From the NCBI RefSeq assembly GCF_902506345.1, contig NZ_LR733413.1, positions 2,195,893-2,259,892 on the forward strand: a stretch of 64,000 nucleotides of DNA, in the 5' to 3' direction. The notes under the pieces are model-generated. The model did not search any database. It was given only the letters and a program-made list of their open reading frames with translations, and was not told where the DNA came from. Both the position numbers and the translations under genes were made by a program. The DNA comes from Flavobacterium sp. 9R. GTDB lineage: Bacteria > Bacteroidota > Bacteroidia > Flavobacteriales > Flavobacteriaceae. Positions 53,839-63,358 of this stretch are shown piece by piece. The first letter of the stretch is position 1; each line of letters begins with the position of its first letter.

Positions 53839-53846
53839 TATTTTTG
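53839..53846 (+). promoter_or_regulatory. Candidate -7 element of the maltose phosphorylase operon
   Basis: TATTTTTG fits TAnnTTTG and lies about 60 bp before the MFS start codon. No -33 TTG is present at the right distance, which would suit an activator-dependent promoter. Confidence 0.35.
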
Positions 53847-53905
53847 TACAACACAGCATTAGACATCAACAAACATAAGTGTTTGTAATATTTAAACTTT
53901 ATAAT

Positions 53906-55243
53906 ATGGATCATATAGAAAAACCAAAATTAAGTTTTTGGCAAATTTGGAATCTAAGTTTTGGATTTTTAGGAGTACAAATTGGTTATTCACTACAAAA
54001 CGGAAATACCAGCAGAATTCTAGAAGCTTTAGGAGCAGATGTCCACAGTATTGGATACTTTTGGTTAGCAGCACCTCTTGCGGGATTAATTGTACAACCT
54101 ATTATTGGCCTTTCAAGTGATAAAACTTGGACAAGACTTGGACGAAGAATCCCATTTATATTTTTTGGAGCAATAGTATCGGCACTTGCTATGTTTTTTA
54201 TGCCTAATGCTGAGTATTTTGCCTATTTATTACCACCGTTATTTTTTGGCGGATTAATGTTGTTGTTAATGGACACTTCCTTTAATGTGACCATGCAACC
54301 CTTTAGAGCTTTAGTTGGAGATATGGTCAATGATGATCAACGCAACTTAGGCTACTCACTACAAAGTGCTTTAATTAATTTTGGAGCCGTTTTTGGATCA
54401 TTACTACCATGGATTTTGACTAAATCTGGTATTGCAAATGTTCCTGCACCTGGAGAAAAGGTAGCAGATTCAGTAATTTGGTCTTTTTATATTGGAGGTG
54501 CAATCTTATTATTAAGTGTACTATGGACCGTATTCAAAACAAAGGAATACGCACCAAAAGAACATGCACTTTACAACAAAATTGATTTAGACGCTGATGT
54601 TAAAAAAGAAAAAACAAGCATCATTAAATTAATAACTACTGCTCCAAAAATCTTTTGGCAACTTGGATTCGTACAATTCTTTTCTTGGTTTGCCTTGTTT
54701 TTAATGTGGGTATATACCACAAGAGCCATTGCTAATCAAGTTTGGGGACCAGATGCACTAGATGCTAAATCGATAGGATTTAATGAAGCTGGAGATTGGA
54801 CAGGAGTTTTATTTGCTTTTTACAGCGCAGTTGCCGCTATTTATTCGCTACTTATTCCATCTATTGCAAAATCTATTGGTCGTAAAAAAACCTATTCTTT
54901 CTCATTATTGATGGGTGGTTTAGGATTAATATCAATGTTTTTAATAGAAGATAAAAATCTCTTACTCTTATCTATGATTGGTGTAGGATTTGCTTGGGCA
55001 GCTATTTTAGCTATGCCTTACGCAATGTTGTCCGGTTCGTTACCTGCTGACAAAATGGGAGTTTACATGGGCTTATTCAATGCCACTATTACCTTGCCAC
55101 AGATTGCCGCTGGATTATTAGGAAGTACTTTAATCGCTCTTTTCGGCGGTTTCCCAATGGCTATAATCGTTATTGCTGGTGCTTCAATGTTGATTGCTGG
55201 TTTGGGTGTTATTTTCATCAAAGAAAAAACAACTAACCAATAA
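53906..55243 (+). CDS. MFS maltose/maltodextrin permease (SLC45-like)
   Basis: A 445-aa inner-membrane carrier; the ATG at 53906 (MDHIEKPKLSFWQIW) is chosen over an upstream one at 53879. About 12 helices. The opening WNLSFGFLGVQIGYSLQN, DKTWTRLGRRIPFIFFGA and MDTSFNVTMQPFRALVGDM fit the GPH/SLC45-like sugar carriers common in Bacteroidetes starch loci. Placed before pgmB and the GH65 gene, it should bring maltose into the cytoplasm. Confidence 0.9.
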   Translation: MDHIEKPKLSFWQIWNLSFGFLGVQIGYSLQNGNTSRILEALGADVHSIGYFWLAAPLAGLIVQPIIGLSSDKTWTRLGRRIPFIFFGAIVSALAMFFMPNAEYFAYLLPPLFFGGLMLLLMDTSFNVTMQPFRALVGDMVNDDQRNLGYSLQSALINFGAVFGSLLPWILTKSGIANVPAPGEKVADSVIWSFYIGGAILLLSVLWTVFKTKEYAPKEHALYNKIDLDADVKKEKTSIIKLITTAPKIFWQLGFVQFFSWFALFLMWVYTTRAIANQVWGPDALDAKSIGFNEAGDWTGVLFAFYSAVAAIYSLLIPSIAKSIGRKKTYSFSLLMGGLGLISMFLIEDKNLLLLSMIGVGFAWAAILAMPYAMLSGSLPADKMGVYMGLFNATITLPQIAAGLLGSTLIALFGGFPMAIIVIAGASMLIAGLGVIFIKEKTTNQ

Positions 55244-55255
55244 AATTATTTTAAA

Positions 55256-55915
55256 ATGAAAAAGAAAAAAGGATTTATTTTCGATTTAGATGGTGTTATT
55301 GTAGACACTGCAAAATACCATTATTTGGCTTGGAAGAAAATTGCAGACAGCCTAAATATCGAATTTACGCATGAACACAATGAACTATTAAAAGGAGTTA
55401 GCCGTGTACGTTCATTAGACATTATTCTAGAACTTGGAAGTGTTGAAGCTTCTCAAGAACAAAAAGACCAATGGTTAGTTCAAAAAAATGAGGAATACTT
55501 GTCCTATCTTGTAGATATGGATCAAAGTGAAATTCTTCCGGGAGTTGTACCTGTCTTAGACTATTTAAAAGCAAATGAACAACTTATCGCGCTAGGTTCT
55601 GCAAGTAAAAACGCTAGACCTATCTTAGAAAAAACAGGCATTCTATCTTACTTTGATGCCATAGTTGATGGTAATGATGTTTCGAACGCAAAACCAGATC
55701 CAGAAGTGTTTTTGATTGCAGCGCAACAATTAAATACTTCACCTAATGACGCTATTGTTTTTGAAGATTCTGTTGCTGGAATTCAGGCTGCAAATATTGC
55801 CAATATGACTAGTGTCGGAATCGGTGATGCTACTGTTCTACATGAAGCACAACATAATTTCAAAGATTTCACCTTCATTGGTACTTCATTTTTGAATGAA
55901 TTGATCGAAAAATAA
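55256..55915 (+). CDS. pgmB: Beta-phosphoglucomutase
   Basis: A HAD-family mutase (219 aa) converting beta-glucose-1-phosphate to glucose-6-phosphate. Nucleophile Asp10 and acid/base Asp12 are in FDLDGVIVDT; a cap domain with KGVSRVRSLDIIL follows; motif II is GSASKNA and motif IV is VFEDSVAGIQAA. It lies between the MFS and GH65 genes, 12 bp and 60 bp away, and consumes the phosphorolysis product. Confidence 0.95.
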   Translation: MKKKKGFIFDLDGVIVDTAKYHYLAWKKIADSLNIEFTHEHNELLKGVSRVRSLDIILELGSVEASQEQKDQWLVQKNEEYLSYLVDMDQSEILPGVVPVLDYLKANEQLIALGSASKNARPILEKTGILSYFDAIVDGNDVSNAKPDPEVFLIAAQQLNTSPNDAIVFEDSVAGIQAANIANMTSVGIGDATVLHEAQHNFKDFTFIGTSFLNELIEK

Positions 55916-55975
55916 AAAATCCCTTTGACTTTTGAAAAGTCTAGTAATTATAGAAATTAAAATAAATTAAAGAAA

Positions 55976-58267
55976 ATGAACCAAGATTATATAAAACCAG
56001 ACAATTGGTCCATCATTGAAGAAGAATTTGATGTAGAAAGAGTTAAGTCGTCGGAAAGTCTTTTCAGTATAGGAAATGGCGCCATGGGACAAAGAGCCAA
56101 TTTTGAGGAAAGCTATTCTGGCCCAACTTTTCAAGGAAGCTACATAGCAGGTATATACTATCCAGACAAAACAAAAGTAGGATGGTGGAAAAATGGGTAT
56201 CCAAAATATTTTGCAAAAGTATTGAATGCACCCAATTGGATTGGAATTGACATTGAAGTTAATGGTGAAAATTTCGATTTGTTTACTTGTACTCAAGTAA
56301 AAAATTTCAAAAGAGAATTGAACATGAAAGAAGGTTGGTACAACCGTTCTTTTGAAGCAACTTTAGCTAATGGTACTGAAATTGCAGTAAATGTTCGCCG
56401 TTTTTTGAGTATTACTCTAGACGAAGTTGGATTTATTAATTATGAAATTACACCGTTAAACAAAGACGCTAAAATTGTTTACAAACCCTATATAGACGCA
56501 GGAATTACTAACGAAGACACCAACTGGGAAGAAAAATTCTGGGAGCCTTTGGAAGTAAAAAAAGCAGCAAATGAAGCTTTTATTACTGCACAAACCTTCA
56601 AGACACATTTTAAAGTAACAACTTTTATGCAAAACACCGTTTTAATTAATGGTGTAGCATCTCACATTTCTCCAACTTCAATAGAATCTGGCACTGATAA
56701 AGTACAATATACTTATGAGACTATTGTAGCTAAAGGTACTGTATCATCTATTCAAAAAATAGGAGGATATGCTGTTTCCTTAAATCATAAAAACACACAA
56801 TCTGCTGCTGAAAAAATCATTCACGAAGCATTAGCAAAAGGATATGATACTTTATTAGAAGAACAAAAAGACGCTTGGGCAAAAATCTGGGAGATGTCAG
56901 ATATTACCATTGCAGGAGATGTAAAAGCACAACAAGGGATTCGTTTCAATATTTTCCAACTGAATCAAACCTACTTAGGTAAAGATTCTCGACTAAATAT
57001 TGGTCCAAAAGGATTTACCGGAGAAAAATATGGTGGATCAACGTATTGGGATACTGAAGCGTATTGTATTCCGTTTTACATGGCAACCAAAGACCAAGAA
57101 GTTGCGCGTAACTTATTGACGTATCGTTACAACCAATTGGACAAAGCCATTGAAAATGCTAAAGACAATTTAGGATTCAAAAACGGTGCTGCCTTGTATC
57201 CAATGGTTACAATGAATGGTGAAGAATGCCATAACGAATGGGAAATTACACATGAAGAAATTCACCGTAATGGAGCTATCGCTTTTGCTATATTTAATTA
57301 TTACAGATATACTGGAGATTATTCTTATATCCCAGAAAAAGGATTAGAAGTATTAATTGGTATCGCACGTTTTTGGCACCAAAGAGCCTCTTTTTCTAAA
57401 GACAAAAACCAATTCGTTATTCTAGGAGTAACTGGACCTAACGAATACGAGAACAACATCAATAATAACTTCTACACCAATTATATTGCTAAATGGTGTA
57501 TTGATTATACCTACGAACAAATTCAAAAAGTAGCCACTGAGTACCCATCAGACCACAAACGTGTGATTGAGAAAGTAGCCCTTTCGGATGCTGAATTGCA
57601 AGATTGGAAAAAAGTTGCTGGCAATATGTATTTCCCAAAATCAGAAGAATTAGGTATCTACTTGCAGCAAGATGGCTTCTTAGACAAAGATTTGGTTCCT
57701 GTAAAAGACCTAGACAAATCACAACGACCAATTAATCAAAAATGGTCATGGGATAGAGTATTACGTTCGCCATACATCAAACAAGCGGACGTACTTCAAG
57801 GATTCTATTTCTTCGAAGATCATTTTACTACCGAAGAGTTAAGAAAGAATTTTGAATTCTACGAATCATTTACCGTTCACGAAAGTTCGCTTTCGCCATG
57901 TGTTCACTCTATCCAAGCGGCTAAATTGGACAAAATGGATATGGCTTACACTTTCTACCTAAGAACTTCACGTCTTGATTTAGATGACTACAACAAAGAA
58001 GTAGAAGAAGGATGTCACATTACCTCAATGGCAGGAACATGGATGAGTATTGTTGAAGGTTTTGGTGGAATGCGTGTCAAAGAAGATACTTTACACTTTG
58101 CTCCTAAGATTCCAAAAGAATGGGAAGGGTATTCGTTTAAAATCAACTTTAGACACCAAATACTTAAAATGGAAGTGACTCATAATGAAACCAAGTTTTC
58201 ATTAGAAGGAGACAAAGCATTGACCGTATTTGTCAACGGAAAAGAAGTAGTGGTTCAACCCAACTAA
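55976..58267 (+). CDS. GH65 maltose phosphorylase
   Basis: A 763-aa cytoplasmic enzyme that splits maltose with phosphate into beta-glucose-1-phosphate and glucose. N-terminal beta-sandwich (~1-270), linker, (alpha/alpha)6 barrel with GPNEYENN at ~487-494 carrying the family's general-acid Glu, and a C-terminal beta domain. Substrate-loop parts FRPxNWxxx-like segments and YWDTEAYCIPFY are of the maltose phosphorylase type. No signal peptide. Trehalose or kojibiose phosphorylase activity is possible, but pgmB plus starch genes favour maltose. Confidence 0.93.
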   Translation: MNQDYIKPDNWSIIEEEFDVERVKSSESLFSIGNGAMGQRANFEESYSGPTFQGSYIAGIYYPDKTKVGWWKNGYPKYFAKVLNAPNWIGIDIEVNGENFDLFTCTQVKNFKRELNMKEGWYNRSFEATLANGTEIAVNVRRFLSITLDEVGFINYEITPLNKDAKIVYKPYIDAGITNEDTNWEEKFWEPLEVKKAANEAFITAQTFKTHFKVTTFMQNTVLINGVASHISPTSIESGTDKVQYTYETIVAKGTVSSIQKIGGYAVSLNHKNTQSAAEKIIHEALAKGYDTLLEEQKDAWAKIWEMSDITIAGDVKAQQGIRFNIFQLNQTYLGKDSRLNIGPKGFTGEKYGGSTYWDTEAYCIPFYMATKDQEVARNLLTYRYNQLDKAIENAKDNLGFKNGAALYPMVTMNGEECHNEWEITHEEIHRNGAIAFAIFNYYRYTGDYSYIPEKGLEVLIGIARFWHQRASFSKDKNQFVILGVTGPNEYENNINNNFYTNYIAKWCIDYTYEQIQKVATEYPSDHKRVIEKVALSDAELQDWKKVAGNMYFPKSEELGIYLQQDGFLDKDLVPVKDLDKSQRPINQKWSWDRVLRSPYIKQADVLQGFYFFEDHFTTEELRKNFEFYESFTVHESSLSPCVHSIQAAKLDKMDMAYTFYLRTSRLDLDDYNKEVEEGCHITSMAGTWMSIVEGFGGMRVKEDTLHFAPKIPKEWEGYSFKINFRHQILKMEVTHNETKFSLEGDKALTVFVNGKEVVVQPN

Positions 58268-58288
58268 TTCAATTCACCTAATAATAAT

Positions 58289-58318
58289 AACCCTTTCAAA
58301 GTCCGCTTTGAAAGGGTT
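58289..58318 (+). terminator. Intercistronic hairpin between the GH65 and GH31 genes
   Basis: A perfect 13-bp stem (58289-58301 with 58306-58318) with a 4-nt TCCG loop, followed by TTAAAATTT. It ends 14 bp before the GH31 ATG. It may be a partial terminator or an RNA end-protecting stem inside the operon. Confidence 0.7.
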
Positions 58319-58332
58319 TAAAATTTAAAAAA

Positions 58333-60696
58333 ATGAGAAAAATAATCGTATTTCTGTTATTCAGCTCACTAGCATTGGCACAAAATACTAATCGAAAGTT
58401 TGAAAGTTTTAAAAAAACCAATCAATCTCTTGAAGTTACTACTTCAGATGGTGTGTATACTTTTCAACCGTATTCAGACAAAATCATTTCCACTTCATTT
58501 GTTCCAAATGGAGAAAAAGCCAATTCCAAATCACACGCCGTAGTGGCATCACCCCAAAAGGTTAGCCTCAAAATTACCACAACTCCAACTTCCATTCAAA
58601 TGGCAACTACTGGTATTGTGGTCGTTATTGAAAAATCCCCTTTTAAAATAAGCTACTTATACAAAAACAAAGAACTGATTTCGGAAAAAACAGGCTATTT
58701 CAAAAAAGAAAGCAATGAAATCCTAGATTTCAACTTAGACGCTACCGAGGTTTTATACGGAGGTGGCGCAAGAGTTCTGGGAATGAACCGTCGTGGCAAT
58801 CGCCTTCAGTTATACAACAGAGCGCATTATGGATATGAAACGCGTTCTGAATTGATGAATTTCACTATGCCTTTGGTGCTTTCATCCAAAATCTATGCGG
58901 TTCATTTTGACAATGCACCAATCGGCTATTTGGATTTGGACAGCCAAAAAAACAATACTCTAGCTTACGAAACCATTTCTGGGAGAAAGACCTATCAAGT
59001 AATCGCAGGGGACAATTGGATAGATTTGATTGACAACTACACCAACTTGACAGGAAAACAACCATTACCAGCTCGTTGGACTTTGGGTAATTTTTCTAGC
59101 CGTTTTGGTTACCATACCGAAGCTGAAGTTAATAAAACCATCGACAAATACATCAAAGACGAAATTCCTGTAGACGCCATTATCCTTGATTTGTATTGGT
59201 TTGGAAAAACCGTGCAAGGAACGATGGGAAATTTAGATTGGGACAAAGACAATTTTCCTAATCCAACTAAAATGATGGACGATTTAAATAAAAAAGGCGT
59301 TAAAACAGTAGTAATAACCGAACCATTTATTTTAACGACTTCGTCAAAGTGGAAAGAAGCAACAGACAAAAAAGTCTTAGCCGTTGACAAAGATGGAAAG
59401 CCGTTTACTTATGATTTCTATTTTGGCAACACCGGAATAGTCGATATTTTTAAAACAGATGGCAAACAATGGTTTTGGAATATATACAAAACGTTAATCA
59501 ACCAAGGTGTTGGTGGTTTGTGGGGCGATTTGGGTGAACCCGAAGTTTTCCCTTCTGCCGCAATTACAAGCGGTGGCTCGGCAGATGAAGTTCATAATAT
59601 TTACGGACATAATTGGGCACAACTCATTGCAGAAGGGTATCAAAAAGAATTCTCTAACACTAGACCTTTTATCTTGATGCGTGCCGGATATTCAGGCTCA
59701 CAACGTTTTGGTATGATGCCTTGGTCTGGTGATGTAAGCCGTTCTTGGGGTGGATTAAAACCGCAAACCGAAATTTCTTTACAAATGGGAATGCAAGGAA
59801 TGGGTTATATGCATTCGGATTTAGGAGGTTTTGCAGGTGATTATTTTGACAATGAATTGTATACTAGATGGCTACAGTACGGCGTTTTTCAACCTATTTT
59901 CAGACCTCACGCGCAAGAAGACGTGGCTTCTGAACCTGTTTTTAAAGATATTGTAACCAAATCCAATGCCAAAAAACAAGTAGAATTGAGATACCAATTA
60001 CTGCCTTACAATTACACTTTGGCTTTCGAGAATAACCAAAAAGGCACCCCTTTGATGCGTCCTTTATTCTTTGAAGAACCCGAAAATCAACAATTGCAAA
60101 CTACATCAAACACGTATTTGTGGGGGAATGATTTCTTAGTACAACCCATAACTGATGCTGGAAAAACATCGGCTACGGTGTACTTTCCAAAAAACAACAA
60201 TTGGTTCGATTTTTACAACGACAGCAAATACATAGGCGGTTCTTTTGCCGAAGTAGCTACAGCAACAGATCATATTCCTGTTTTTGTTCGTGGAGGCGCT
60301 TTTATTCCAAGAATTAAAACCATTCAAAATACCACAAAATATAGTTTAGATGCTTTTGACTTGCATTACTTTATGGATGAGAAAACACCAAACAGCGAAG
60401 GCAAGCTCTACAACGACGACGGATTAACGGCGAATGCTTTTGAAAAAGGGAATTATGAAATACTCAATTTCAAAGCCAATTCTAAAGACAAAATGACTAC
60501 TATAACCGTTGCAACACAAATTGGAAAGGCTTATAGTTCAAAAGATAAAAAAGCCAATCTAGTGTTGCACAACGCTCCTACTACCACTCAAATAAAGGTA
60601 AACGGAGTCGTAACACCATTCACAAAAGAATCGAACACCATAAGTGTTTCAATTCCTGTAACCAAAGACAAATCAACCATCATTCAAATTCAATAA
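58333..60696 (+). CDS. GH31 alpha-glucosidase, secreted
   Basis: A 787-aa exo-glucosidase with signal peptide MRKIIVFLLFSSLALAQ, probably periplasmic. An N-terminal galactose-mutarotase-like domain (~20-220) precedes the GH31 barrel. The nucleophile is Asp399 in WGDLGEPE and the acid/base Asp467 in WSGDVSRSW. A C-terminal beta-sandwich follows. It trims maltooligosaccharides to glucose. It is 4 bp from the following amylase gene. Confidence 0.94.
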   Translation: MRKIIVFLLFSSLALAQNTNRKFESFKKTNQSLEVTTSDGVYTFQPYSDKIISTSFVPNGEKANSKSHAVVASPQKVSLKITTTPTSIQMATTGIVVVIEKSPFKISYLYKNKELISEKTGYFKKESNEILDFNLDATEVLYGGGARVLGMNRRGNRLQLYNRAHYGYETRSELMNFTMPLVLSSKIYAVHFDNAPIGYLDLDSQKNNTLAYETISGRKTYQVIAGDNWIDLIDNYTNLTGKQPLPARWTLGNFSSRFGYHTEAEVNKTIDKYIKDEIPVDAIILDLYWFGKTVQGTMGNLDWDKDNFPNPTKMMDDLNKKGVKTVVITEPFILTTSSKWKEATDKKVLAVDKDGKPFTYDFYFGNTGIVDIFKTDGKQWFWNIYKTLINQGVGGLWGDLGEPEVFPSAAITSGGSADEVHNIYGHNWAQLIAEGYQKEFSNTRPFILMRAGYSGSQRFGMMPWSGDVSRSWGGLKPQTEISLQMGMQGMGYMHSDLGGFAGDYFDNELYTRWLQYGVFQPIFRPHAQEDVASEPVFKDIVTKSNAKKQVELRYQLLPYNYTLAFENNQKGTPLMRPLFFEEPENQQLQTTSNTYLWGNDFLVQPITDAGKTSATVYFPKNNNWFDFYNDSKYIGGSFAEVATATDHIPVFVRGGAFIPRIKTIQNTTKYSLDAFDLHYFMDEKTPNSEGKLYNDDGLTANAFEKGNYEILNFKANSKDKMTTITVATQIGKAYSSKDKKANLVLHNAPTTTQIKVNGVVTPFTKESNTISVSIPVTKDKSTIIQIQ

Positions 60697-60699
60697 ATA

Positions 60700-62364
60700 A
60701 TGAAAAATAAAGCTTTAGCACTAACACTCGCCCTATCTTCCTTGTTTTGCGGATATACTAATGCACAAAAAAAGAGTTCTCCTAAAAAAGAAACTACTCC
60801 TTTTGTTTGGGAAGGTGCCAATTTGTATTTCTTAATGACGGACCGTTTTAATGACGACAACAATAAGAAAGAAATATACTTTGACCGAACCAAAACTACG
60901 GGAAAACTACGCGGTTTTGAAGGAGGAAATATTAAAGGAATCACTAAAAAAATAGAAGAAGGCTACTTTACTAAACTAGGAATCAATGCCATTTGGTTGA
61001 CACCAATTGTAGAACAAATTCACGATGGTGTAGACGAAGGAACCGGTTTAAGTTATGGTTTCCACGGTTATTGGGCCAAAGATTGGACGGCTTTAGATCC
61101 AAATTTTGGTACTAAAAAAGACTTAGCAGAATTGGTTAAAAAAGCACACGCCAAAGGAATCCGAATTGTATTAGACGGTGTAATCAATCACACCGGACCC
61201 GTAACAGCCAATGATCCCGTATGGCCAAGCGAATGGGTTAGAACTTCTCCTCAATGCGATTACAAAACTTTTGAAGGAACTACCGCTTGTACGCTAGTAG
61301 CCAATCTTCCAGATGTAAAAACCGAAAGCGAAAAAGAAGTAGCCCTTCCTCCTTTCTTAATCGAAAAATGGAAAAAAGAAGGCCGTTACGAAAAAGAAAT
61401 GGCTTCGTTAGATGCTTTTTTCAAAAGAACAGGCTATCCAAGAGCGCCAAAATACTACATCATCAAATGGTTGACAGATTACATCGTTGAATTTGGAATT
61501 GATGGTTACCGTGCCGATACCGTAAAACATACAGACGAAAAAGTATGGGCAGCCTTCCAAAAAGAATGCAATTATGCGTTCGGAGTTTGGAAGAAAAACA
61601 ACCCGTCAAAAGTATTAGACAACAACTCCTTTTACACCATAGCCGAGGTATATAACTACGGTATTAGTGGTGGACAAGATTTTGATTTTGGAGACAAAAA
61701 AATCAATTACTTCCAAAACGGCTTCAACAATATGATCAATTTTGAGTTCAAATGGGATGCTCAAAAAGACTATGAATTCATTTTTTCTAAATACTCTTCC
61801 AAACTGAATAACGAGTTGCAAGGATATAGCGTGCTGAATTATTTATCCTCTCACGACGATGGAGGCCCGTTCGATGCCAAAAGAGAAAAAACCATCGAAA
61901 GCGGGACTAAACTTTTGCTTTCTCCTGGAATTTCGCAAGTGTATTATGGTGATGAATCTGGACGTTCCTTGGTAATCGAAGGTACACAAGGCGATGCCAC
62001 TTTGCGCTCGTTTATGAACTGGAAAGCCATCAAAACCAATCCCGAAACCCAAAAAACATTGGCGCATTGGCAAAAACTAGGACAGTTCAGAAAAAACCAT
62101 CCTGCAATCGGAGCTGGAGTTCACAAACAAATCTCGGCTACTCCTTATACCTTCAGTCGTTATTTTTCAAATGGAAACTTCACCGACCAAGTGGTCATTG
62201 CGTTAGATGTGAATCTTGGAGCCAAAGAAATACCTGTAGGCACAATTTTCGCAGATGGAACCCTTCTTCGCGATGCTTATTCTAATCAAGAAGTAAAAGT
62301 GACCAATGGAAAAGTAACTATCAATTCTAATTTTACTTTTGTGCTTTTAGAGGCCAAAAAATAG
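60700..62364 (+). CDS. Periplasmic alpha-amylase (GH13)
   Basis: A 554-aa GH13 enzyme with signal peptide (cut near TNAQ) and no T9SS tail, so it should stay in the periplasm. Catalytic residues: nucleophile Asp273 (DGYRAD), acid/base Glu316 (IAEVYN) and Asp386 (SSHDDG). The short gap to GH31 makes co-transcription sure. It differs clearly from the surface amylase at 43.5 kb, and probably acts on shorter imported oligosaccharides. The gene ends 22 bp before a long terminator-like hairpin. Confidence 0.93.
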   Translation: MKNKALALTLALSSLFCGYTNAQKKSSPKKETTPFVWEGANLYFLMTDRFNDDNNKKEIYFDRTKTTGKLRGFEGGNIKGITKKIEEGYFTKLGINAIWLTPIVEQIHDGVDEGTGLSYGFHGYWAKDWTALDPNFGTKKDLAELVKKAHAKGIRIVLDGVINHTGPVTANDPVWPSEWVRTSPQCDYKTFEGTTACTLVANLPDVKTESEKEVALPPFLIEKWKKEGRYEKEMASLDAFFKRTGYPRAPKYYIIKWLTDYIVEFGIDGYRADTVKHTDEKVWAAFQKECNYAFGVWKKNNPSKVLDNNSFYTIAEVYNYGISGGQDFDFGDKKINYFQNGFNNMINFEFKWDAQKDYEFIFSKYSSKLNNELQGYSVLNYLSSHDDGGPFDAKREKTIESGTKLLLSPGISQVYYGDESGRSLVIEGTQGDATLRSFMNWKAIKTNPETQKTLAHWQKLGQFRKNHPAIGAGVHKQISATPYTFSRYFSNGNFTDQVVIALDVNLGAKEIPVGTIFADGTLLRDAYSNQEVKVTNGKVTINSNFTFVLLEAKK

Positions 62365-62385
62365 AAATTTCATAAGAGTTCAAAC

Positions 62386-62448
62386 ACCGCAAATTCGCAA
62401 ATTGATTTCCCAAGTAGGGATTAAAATTTGTGAATTTGTGGTTTTTTT
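62386..62448 (+). terminator. Long imperfect hairpin with T-tract
   Basis: 62386-62403 and 62425-62442 pair over 18 positions, two of them G-T, and a short inner stem (TCCC/GGGA) caps it; seven T follow (62442-62448). It ends the starch operon and has the look of an interspersed element as well as a terminator. Confidence 0.75.
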
Positions 62449-62487
62449 ATAAAGAAAAAGAAGAAATTACGAAGAAATACTTTTGCA

Positions 62488-62530
62488 CTTTGCGTTCCTT
62501 GCGTAAATCTTTGCGAACCTTGCGGTTAAT
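62488..62530 (+). repeat. Tandem TTGCG-rich 21-bp repeat
   Basis: Two units of about 21 bp, both with the pattern CTTTGCGnnCCTTGCG (62488-62508 and 62509-62530), followed by an AT-rich leader to the next gene. Such TTTGCG/CCTTGCG strings are known as frequent intergenic repeats in Flavobacterium; here there is no protein-coding signal. The rest of the spacer up to 62614 holds nothing else clear. Confidence 0.65.
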
Positions 62531-62614
62531 TTTACAAAAAACATAAAACAATGATAACCTCGTATTTAACTAAGAAGTAATTCCTTTTTCCTATTTTAGA
62601 CCAAAAGAAAAAAA

Positions 62615-63358
62615 ATGAAACTTCAACCGTATCTTTGGCTTATTTTTATTGGATTAACCAGTTGTACTACTATGCACAAACCACTCAACATAGGTCATAG
62701 AGGAGCTATGGGACACGAAACCCAAAACACCGTTCCCGCGATTAAAAAAGCATTAGCGATGGGCGTCGACCGCATCGAAATTGATGTGTTTGTCATCAAA
62801 ACAGGAGAAGTTATAGTATTTCACGATGATATTTTGGATAGCCTCACCAATGCAAAAGGTCCGATAGAAAACTACACCTTCGAAGCCTTGCAAAAAGTAA
62901 TCGTAAAAGGCGGACATCACATTCCTACCCTAGAAGAAATCATCACCACCATCGACCGAAAAGTACCTTTGAATATCGAATTAAAAGGCAAAAATACCGC
63001 CGAAGCTACACATAAAATTGTTGCTGCTTTTGGCAAAAAAGGCTGGAAAACTTCTGATTTTATCATCTCGAGTTTCCTTTGGAACGAATTAGAAACCTAT
63101 CGAAAACTCGATTCCAAAATAGCCATTGACGTCTTAACAGAAGAAAATCCGCTAGACGCACTCCCAATGGCGCATCAATTAAAGGCACAATCCATCAATC
63201 CTTGGTTCAAAACCCTTACGCCAGAAAACGTAAAACGTATTCACCAAGAAGGATTTAAAATCAATACCTACACCGTCAACGAACCTGAAGACATTAAAAA
63301 AGTAATCGCATTGGGTGTCGATGGAATTTTTTGTAATTTTCCCGAAAGATTACGATGA
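62615..63358 (+). CDS. Glycerophosphodiester phosphodiesterase, lipoprotein
   Basis: A 247-aa enzyme splitting glycerophosphodiesters to glycerol-3-phosphate and alcohol. The signal MKLQPYLWLIFIGLTSC has a lipobox, so Cys17 is likely lipidated and the enzyme faces the periplasm. The GDPD core is seen: NIGHRGAMGHETQNT with catalytic His, the metal pair EIDV, and VFHDD with the second His. The C-terminal Trp/Asn segment (AQSINPWF, GFKINTYTVN) is standard. It overlaps the next gene by 4 bp. Confidence 0.93.
   Translation: MKLQPYLWLIFIGLTSCTTMHKPLNIGHRGAMGHETQNTVPAIKKALAMGVDRIEIDVFVIKTGEVIVFHDDILDSLTNAKGPIENYTFEALQKVIVKGGHHIPTLEEIITTIDRKVPLNIELKGKNTAEATHKIVAAFGKKGWKTSDFIISSFLWNELETYRKLDSKIAIDVLTEENPLDALPMAHQLKAQSINPWFKTLTPENVKRIHQEGFKINTYTVNEPEDIKKVIALGVDGIFCNFPERLR

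Noticed and set aside
55967..56296. 109-codon minus-strand frame at the start of the GH65 gene
   Set aside because: Antisense to a conserved enzyme; aromatic-rich noise.
62386..62530. A CRISPR array
   Set aside because: Only two ~21-bp adjacent units with no spacers, and one hairpin; does not fit repeat-spacer spacing.
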